Shown piece after piece: positions 57,173-64,000 of a stretch of 64,000 nt of DNA. The stretch covers positions 30,694,409 to 30,758,408 of the forward strand of contig OW203770.1 of the NCBI GenBank assembly GCA_934045905.1, given 5' to 3'. Position 1 is the stretch's first letter. Every line of letters begins with the position of its first letter. The notes beneath the pieces were generated by a model. The model was not told the origin of the DNA. It saw only the letters and a list, made by a program, of their open reading frames with translations, and did not search any database. This DNA is from Leuctra nigra (lineage: Eukaryota > Arthropoda > Insecta > Plecoptera > Leuctridae). The translations under genes and the position numbers were made by a program.

Positions 57173-57332
57173 GTGAGCCACCTTCTGGTCTCGATTGTAG
57201 TGTTGAACAAGTTGCAAAATTAGTGTTGAACAAGAGCTGAAAAGCAGCTCGTTCAGTCGTGTAAAAGAGGGTTGCGCACGCAAGTGCAATGAGACAGGGT
57301 GACAGCAGTGTGTTGTTTTGGAGGGTCCATCC
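57173..57332 (+). repeat. Flank of tRNA-like repeat
   Basis: Contains GAGCTGAAAAGCAGCTCG and GGGTTGCGCACGCAAGTGC, matching the inverted block at 1390-1460. It also overlaps the start of the intron after the donor at 57173. Confidence 0.55.
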
Positions 57333-57405
57333 GACCCGGTAGCTCAGTTGGTAGAGCTCTCGCCCGGCAAGTGAGAGGTCTCGGGTTCGAGCCCCGGTTC
57401 GGTCG
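57333..57405 (+). pseudogene. tRNA-like sequence, anticodon GGC (Ala-like)
   Basis: Acceptor GACCCGG pairs with TTCGGTC with one mismatch and two wobbles. The D arm is TAGCTCAGTTGGTAGAGC, the anticodon loop CCGGCAA and the T loop TTCGAGC. Position 33 is C, unusual for a working tRNA. The nearly identical body at 1192-1264 has the same change, so the change precedes the duplication. Confidence 0.5.
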
Positions 57406-57592
57406 GATATTTTTCACAGCACACATCCCTTCATATCATCCTGACTCCATAGAAGTTTTCCACAGTAACCTACATTCTCAAGTTGATCTTTATCGATACC
57501 AGTTCTGCAAAACCTCGTTCAATCTACAAAAATCAAAATGTTTAGAAGGAAAAAACACACTGCAAATAACATTTATGGGTTTAACAATCTGA

Positions 57593-59125
57593 TTGAGCGA
57601 GCGTAGCGAGCGTCACCACGGTACTCTTATCACGGCAGAGAGATATATATAGATATACACTTACACTATAGCAGAGGTATTCTCACTCCACCAATGAACG
57701 TGAAGCCTTTTCGACATGAGAAATAATTGGGGTACCCGGCATCGTTAGCGCATATATCAGCACTAGTGGTAAAAATATGAACTAACTGCTAAATTTACCC
57801 ATTGAGCTGTCGTTGCATTTATATGCTATGCACGATCTTCTTTTGTTTTATATCAGCAATTAACAATTAAACTATTAAACTATTAAATATCGTCAAATAA
57901 CAGCTATTCTGCGTGCCAGCAGGCACATCAAGTGTAAACTATGAATTAGCGGTTGATCCATCGTCAGAGATTGGTCATCAAGTAGTTCACTCTTCACGCT
58001 ATAGACGTCGCTTAAATCACCGGGGCCACCCAGATTTCCCCAATCACAGGGTCTGAAAAGGCTTTACTGCGGTCAATGTTATCGGTATAGGAGTGAGACA
58101 ACCGTCTCTACTAGTATGAATGTAGTAATGATGTCCATGAATCTTGCTCTTATGGCACTTTCTCTGTGTGTTTGTTTGATTTTTTTTTTTTTTTTTTGTG
58201 GTCAAAGCCCAGGTCTAACCGCTCAAGCAATCGATCTGAAATATTGTACACATACTAACGTACTCTATGCGGTCCCTGGGATCGTTTTTGAACGGGCTCC
58301 CGTGATTGGTTCAAATTTAAAAAAAATTATCTTTCGTTTGGTTGCTTCGATCAATTTGAAATTTAGCAAAAACATTGCAACCAACATTGTACCCAATCAT
58401 AAAAAGTTTCAACCAAATCCTCCTATTGGTTCAAATTTAAAACCATTTTTCATGTGATTTTTGACATTTAAACTAGAACAGATTGACCGATCAACTTTAA
58501 ACTTCGCGTGGTCATTGGTACCAACATTGTAGATATTTTTGCCAATTTTCAGTCTAATATGTCGTTATTTTCAAAAAATGTGTCATTTTAAGTTAATTTT
58601 ATTCCATAATCTTGAAAAATGATACTAAATTGTCATCCCTGCCTTCTTTAAGCTTCTGTTCCAAGGCAAGGCCTGTAGAGCAGCCAAGCTATCCACAATG
58701 TACAGTAAAATGAAAGCATATTTGAGCTAGCGCATAAATCGGATGCAGTACGAAGGCCAAATCCTCTAATTGGTTTAAGTTTAAATAATGTCTTCTGATT
58801 GGTTGACAATAAAAATGTTCACATTAAGTTCAAATTTTGCATGGTGATCAAGACCAATTTAATATTAAATTTTACATATTGTAAGCCCAATCAGTCAAGT
58901 ATTAATTGTAATTTTACGAGTTTAGTATGGGATGTCACAAGAGATTTCTGGAGAAAGTATGTAGGTAAGACTTCACGACACAAGGATCTGTTATTCATCC
59001 AGAGTATTATGGAGATTGAAAAATTGCAGAGAAAATCGTCTTGTGCCGTGTCGTGCATCGTTACTATGGGGATGTTGCATGTTCTGTGCTCGCTCATCAA
59101 CGCGTTACACTGAGCGTTTTCCTAG
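57593..59125 (+). mobile_element. Dispersed repeat family B, long copy, 1.53 kb
   Basis: Runs from TTGAGCGAGCGTAGCGAGCG to ...ACACTGAGCGTTTTCCTAG, then T. About 500 bp near the start (57640-58110) are absent from shorter copies. No protein-coding frame of note. Confidence 0.7.
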
Positions 59126-59336
59126 TTTATTTTAAATGCATCTCAAATTAATCACTTATTGAAGAAAGGGTGTCAGTCCATTTGCTGTGATTCAGAGAAA
59201 ACAGTGATACACCGTCCTTGGACTGATGCCATCATGCCGTTTCCTACAAATTTTCGTAATTTAAGAGCGGATTTTAGCCAATTATAGGAGTACTGGGACT
59301 GACGCACTTTCTTGCTAAAATGTGTGTCTACCATGC
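59126..59336. other. No recognisable feature
   Basis: Spacer between a family B copy and a MITE. Confidence 0.35.
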
Positions 59337-59339
59337 TAA

Positions 59340-59498
59340 AGCCCCATTTACACGGTGCAATTTCTTGAACAACTTCTGTGCCACAAAAGTTCTGCACATG
59401 TGCAGAGTCACTTTTTCATCTCAAAAGTGACACTGCGCACGAGCAGAACCACTGTGGCACAGAAGATGTCCAAGAAATTGCACCGTGTAAATGGGGCT
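59340..59498. mobile_element. Harbinger-like MITE, 159 bp, TAA duplication
   Basis: AGCCCCATTTACACGGTGC and its inverted copy flank the element, with stems continuing inward (CTTCTGTGCCAC and the reverse). TAA is at 59337-59339 and 59499-59501. The 3-bp TAA/TTA target fits PIF/Harbinger. Confidence 0.8.
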
Positions 59499-59588
59499 TA
59501 AGAGCAGATTTTTATTATAAAGTAAATTTCACTGCTTTTGGACTGCCCTCTCTTTAATGCTCAAGTGGTTCAAATAGTACAATATCGG

Positions 59589-59840
59589 GTGGCGCATAAA
59601 AAAACGCACAATGGGCAAGACATTGATGTGACGAAACTACTGCATACATCGGGCTGAGAATTTCACATAATATAAACAACATACTAAGGTTTTTAATGTG
59701 TGAAAGTTTCAAAACATTCCTTTGTTGGAAAAAAGTTACAGCTGCTCGAATTTGGGTGCCGAAAAATCGATTAAACGGAGCTCAAATAGCCCGCGTAAAG
59801 AAAACGTCAATCGGCCGGGACGCTGTGTCTTCAAAACTGC
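59589..59840 (+). repeat. Solitary arm of foldback family C
   Basis: GGTGGCGCATAAAAAAACGC, ATAATATAAACAACATACTA and CCGAAAAATCGATTAAAC match the left arm at 4317-4575. The partner arm is missing. Confidence 0.75.
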
Positions 59841-60069
59841 TAACGATATCAATCTATCGTATCTATCGGTAGTATCGTCTCGTAATTTATAACATAATTG
59901 CATAATTTTTTAATATTATATTATATGAGTTTTTCCCAGTCATAATTAATCTCATATTGCATTATGAGCTCATAGATACGAGGCTGTAGAATACAGTGAA
60001 ATGACCGCAATTCATTGGCTGCACAGATACCAGGGACCCGAACCTTTCACGGACCTCGTTTTTTTATTA

Positions 60070-61391
60070 CTAGGAAAACGCTCAGTGTAACGCGTTGATA
60101 AGCGAGCACGGGTACGTGCAAATTCTCGAACCGGAAATGCGTACACAACGCACAGAAAACATATACATCCATATGGAATTGATTATGATATCAACTTAAA
60201 AGTGTATGCTTTTCATCGAAACTTTAAAATAGCATCTAAGCACCTGGTTCATAAAGCAAATCAGAATCAATTTTCAATTGGCACTGGAAAACATTCATTT
60301 CGATACTTCATTACTGACAGATATTAAAAATGTAAATAACTTCATACGTTCTTAACTGATTGGGATGAAATTTTGTAAAATAAGAGACAATATTGGTCTT
60401 AATGATCATGCAAAATATGAGTTTGATCAGAATTATCGAAGACCGTTTTCATTTTTCAGCCTATCAGGAGATATTTATTTAAATTTTAACCAATGAATCT
60501 GAGTAACGCGTTGATGAGCGAGCACGGATACGCGCAACACCTCGAACCGAAATTCTGTCTATCGAAAATGTCATTAAAAGCCAATAATTCTAAAATTTCG
60601 CCACAGATTTGTATAGAAATCTCAAAACATTCCTAAAATATTGGTCCAAATAACCATGCAAAGCTTTAAGTTGATCAATTGAACCTTTATGATTGAACTG
60701 TTCCGTGTTAATTTTCAAAAATCACAGGATCTCCTTCAAAAAATATACCTGAGACCACTCATATGATATAAGTGTGTCTACACAATATCAGATCGACTGT
60801 TGAACGGTCATTATCAGTTTCATTTGCGTTTGAAAGTTTCTGCTCTAACTACCTTGCCTTGAACTGAAGAGTCGAAGTCGCCGTGAATTTGACAGCCAAC
60901 ACGCTAATAGTCCGTAAAATGTCAATAACGTTTGGATTTAAACACAGATTAGTATGAAAATTGTCAAAAATGCAGATAATGTTGGACCCAACCATCATGC
61001 GAAGTTATAAGTTGATCGTTCAATCGGTTATAGTTTAAATTTCTAAAAACACAGGAAAGATGGTTTTAAATTTTAACCAATGGGAGGATTTGGCTGAAAC
61101 TTTGTTTGATTGGGTACAATGTTGGGGGTAATGACTTGTCAAAATTTCAATTTGATCAAAACAACCAATCGAAAGTTAATTTTTTTTAAATTTGAACCAA
61201 TCAATGGATTTCAAAAAAATTAGGGTCTGCAACAATCAGAAATGTTACGTACATGTGTGCAAAATTTCAGCTCGATCGAAGAAAAACTCTGACCTGTATA
61301 TCGTCAGTAACAGAAAAAAAAAAAACAGACAAAAAAAAACAGAGGTCCGTGCCAAAAGAGCCAAATGGAGACGCTCGCTTCGCTCGCTCAA
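60070..61391 (-). mobile_element. Dispersed repeat family B, two nested or adjacent copies
   Basis: CTAGGAAAACGCTCAGTGTA at the plus-strand left end and CGCTCGCTTCGCTCGCTCAA at the right end. A second internal start-like stretch (GAGTAACGCGTTGATGAGCG) at about 60500 shows that one copy is inserted in, or recombined with, another. Confidence 0.7.
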
Positions 61392-61760
61392 TTATTTTTT
61401 TCTGTCCCTGAGGGTATACAGGTCAGAGTTTTTCTTCGATCGAGCTGAAATTTTGCACACATGTACGTAACATTTCTGATTGTTGCCCGCCCAAATTTTT
61501 TTGAAATCCATTGATTGGTTAAAATTTAAATAAACATCTCCTGATGGTAGGTTGAAAAATGACAATGGTCTTCGATAAATCTGATCAAGCTCATATTTTG
61601 GCTATACACGTCAGAGTTTTTCTTTGATCGAGCTGGAATTTTGCACACATGTAGAGACATCCTTTTCTGTTTGCAGACCCTAATTTTTTTAAATTCATTC
61701 ATTTTTTTCATCGAACTTATGAACTTATTGAAATTTTTAATATCTGTCAGATATGAAGTA
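61392..61760 (+). repeat. Family B internal fragment and inverted duplicate
   Basis: Contains TACAGGTCAGAGTTTTTCTTCG and GAGCTGAAATTTTGCACACATG, twice (about 61430 and 61612), in the opposite orientation to the copy ending at 61391. Confidence 0.55.
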
Positions 61761-61852
61761 TCGGAATGAATGTTTTCCAGTGCCAGTTGAATTAAATCTG
61801 ATTTGCTTCATGTACCAGGTGCTTAGATGCCATTTTCAAGTTTCGATGAAAA

Positions 61853-61854
<2 letters not shown>

Positions 61855-61900
<46 letters not shown>
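61855..61900. repeat. AAT trinucleotide microsatellite
   Basis: About 15 uninterrupted AAT/TAA units next to the Harbinger-like MITE. Confidence 0.95.
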
Positions 61901-61911
61901 TAATTTATTAA

Positions 61912-62057
61912 GGCCGGGTAGGACCAACTCTGGATTAAGTTAACTCTCGAGGGGTAACCAATGAAACAAGTTGGCGCGAATTCCATAGCCAATAAGATTC
62001 ACTAATTTCCACTAATCATCGAGAGTTAACTTAATCCAGAGTTGGTCCTACCCGGCC
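61912..62057. mobile_element. Harbinger-like MITE, 146 bp, perfect 39-bp TIR
   Basis: 61912-61950 and 62019-62057 are exact inverted copies beginning GGCCGGGTAGGACC. TAA is at 61909-61911 and 62058-62060. The loop is 68 bp. The perfect arms suggest a recent insertion. Confidence 0.9.
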
Positions 62058-62395
62058 TAAGCACATAAAATAGGTACATAATTGGTCTGTATTCAACAAT
62101 CGAGTCGTTGATCTTCCATACATCCATCCCTTCTCGTCAGCTGCTTCACCTCTTCACCGTTTGGCGATTACCTACTTCTTCTTAATTCATAATAGTCATT
62201 AAAATTGTGCTTCAATATCAGTGGTAATATTGGAAGAACCCAAGCATTTGCTTTTTAGCTGAGGGAAAACCACTGAAAAAACTTATTCTATTATATACTT
62301 TTATTTTGATTGAGCGGCTCATATTATTTCAATTCAATATAGATGTATATGTTTTATGTGCGTTGTGTACGCATTTCCTGTTAGAGAATTTGAAC
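62058..62395. other. No recognisable feature
   Basis: Unique-looking spacer. Confidence 0.35.
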
Positions 62396-62446
62396 GTACC
62401 CGTACTCGCTCATCAACGCGTTAATCTGAGCGTTTTCCTAGTTTTA
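62396..62446 (+). repeat. 3' end fragment of family B
   Basis: CCGTACTCGCTCATCAACGC through GAGCGTTTTCCTAG then T. Only the terminal 50 bp are present. Confidence 0.65.
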
Positions 62447-62454
62447 TTTTATAA

Positions 62455-63060
62455 AGGTTCGGGTTCCGGTTCCGGTTCTAAAACAAATTTTCTTTACTTC
62501 CGGTTCCGGTTTTCAAATTTTAAATCAAACTAGATTATAAAATTTCAGATCATGTCTAATTCAATGGAATTATTGGATTTTAATTTTGTCCTATAATGAA
62601 ACCACTGGTGCAAGTGTCTGCCATAATACGTACAGAATTCACAGGATGGGGCTCAGACTAAATCTCAGAAGAGACAGTATAGTGGCGGCAATGTTTTCCA
62701 TAAGACGACGTAAAGATTCATTTTGCTGAGATATAATTTATATTGTCAGCAATGCAGTTCTCTTCGCACTTGTCAGATTAAAAAATCGAAAACTCTAGCA
62801 GCTTTTGAAAATGAAGGATTATCAAGAATATAAAATGTCTACAAAAATACTAATTGGAAATGTTATAAAAAAATAATACTTTTTACAACCCAAGTTTAAA
62901 AAATTAAAATGTTAATACATGTTTTTTTGTTAAATGAGTTCGGGTTCCGGTTCCGGTTCTTGGGGAAAAAAGTATAAAGGTTCGGGTTCCGGTTCTGGTT
63001 CCAAAATTATAAAGTTTCATACCGGTTCTAGGTTCCGGTTTCGGTTCGGGTCTCTGACAG
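62455..63060. repeat. GGTTCC hexamer-rich sequence
   Basis: Clusters of GGTTCCGGTTCCGGTTCT at 62456-62512 and 62938-63050 flank a unique stretch. Both read in the same direction. Possibly the ends of an unrecognised element. Confidence 0.55.
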
Positions 63061-63160
63061 ATAGGTACAAAGTTTTGCAGGAAGGAAGATTGATATTTTT
63101 GATATTTTTGATGTAATAAAACCACTTAAAAAATGTAGACGAGTATTGCAAACTTGGTAT

Positions 63161-64000
63161 TTGAGCGGGCGAAGCGAGCGACTCCTTTTGACTCTTTTGA
63201 CACGGACCTCTGTTTTTTTGCTGCTAATTGGAGCAATAGAAATTGCACCGTTTCCCCCACTCCCCTTAGCGCGTGGTAATTTTTTTCCTTCACGTGCCTC
63301 CCTCCCGGGGGGCCAATTCTTGAGATTCACGTTTTGAAACCGTATCACGGTTTAATTGTTTAAAACGTACAAAAGTTGAAGCCAACCCGATAGTACAATT
63401 CAAGTACTTGATTTGTTTATATTGATCTGTGTTCTATCTTTACCTTGTTGCTGTCGCTAGCCCTCGAACGATGATGCCGACTCTGGTGTCATCATTTAGT
63501 GTGGTAGGGCCGCCTGCCTTGCGTGCCACCTCTCATGGCTCCTAAGGCCACCAAGAGAGTGTTTCATTTCGTGTTCTGGACAAGAGGTGTGAGGTTAGCA
63601 CTGCTAACTGAGTACCGCCCACTGTTTATTCATGGCTACCAACCCTACAGACATGGACTTCCAGCAGGTGTGTGCCAAGCGCAACCACAGTAATGTGTCC
63701 TTTATTAGGAATGGTTTACGCATAAAAAAAACAAAATGGCGGAATGGTTTACACTTCCCCTCAATTCCTTTTAAAAAGGGGCGTAACAACAGCTGTCAGT
63801 GAAAACATTGTTTACGTATCAAAAAGATAGTTGACACATTAAGTGAAGTGAAGTGAATTAGTACCTATATTTATTGTAACCTAGTCGGTGAGAAGTTTAT
63901 GAAATAAATATTACCTCTTCTTACCGTTTTTTAAGAGTACAAAATGAATTATGAAACGCAAATAATGACTATAGTTGTTGTAAATATACTACCTACCAAT
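63161..64000. other. Family B 5' fragment then unannotated sequence
   Basis: 63161-63230 (TTGAGCGGGCGAAGCGAGCG, ACACGGACCTCTG) is a family B start. The remainder to the window end has no supported exon or repeat. Confidence 0.4.

Overview
The window looks like animal nuclear DNA, most likely from an arthropod. It is AT-rich and full of TACCTACC-type words, short introns-and-exons, and layered transposable elements. There are no bacterial operons, rRNA genes or CRISPR arrays. Long open frames are scarce and almost all belong to transposable elements. The organism is an inference from style; no marker gene fixes it.

Host-type genes. Exons at 212-281, 974-1068 and 9483-9641 join in phase, and the third carries a clear N-terminal domain of Mi-2/CHD chromatin remodelers. 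A possible fourth exon (15828-15932) gives the rest of that domain but then hits stops. A second gene contributes exons at 54509-54645 and 55805-57172; the latter contains 14 nearly identical copies of an 81-bp coding minisatellite and ends in a segment resembling the stretch before the R3H domain of R3HDM/ARPP21-type proteins.

Mobile DNA, 1-22 kb. Foldback MITEs, two dispersed repeat families, a minus-strand LINE 3' end, a tRNA-like sequence inside a perfect 27-bp inverted repeat, and three copies of one non-autonomous Helitron (11.1-15.1, 18.5-19.7, 20.8-21.9 kb). One Helitron copy is interrupted by an RTE-type LINE that is itself interrupted by a hAT MITE with an exact 8-bp target duplication.

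Mobile DNA, 20.7-46.7 kb. A single LINE reverse-transcriptase gene can be followed across 26 kb in four pieces. It is split by a Helitron (A^T, no duplication), a 10.5-kb element flanked by TGTA, and a 13.76-kb cluster flanked by ATAA. Each excision restores the same reading frame. The 10.5-kb element carries a multi-exon gene on the + strand, four exons of which join in phase. The 13.76-kb cluster is three head-to-tail units of one composite foldback element whose bodies are arrays of an overlapping ETS/CRE word (CCGGAAGTGACGTCA) with a YY1-like word (GCCGCCATTTT). Into the cluster a solo LTR, two word-filled MITEs and an almost intact LINE have inserted.

Mobile DNA, 46.7-64 kb. A 3.07-kb transposon with roughly 680-bp terminal inverted repeats and a 455-aa transposase-like ORF (47.9-50.9 kb), further copies of the dispersed repeats, and small Harbinger-like MITEs. 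Boundaries given for elements are those where target duplications, frame restoration or an empty second copy support them; elsewhere they are approximate.
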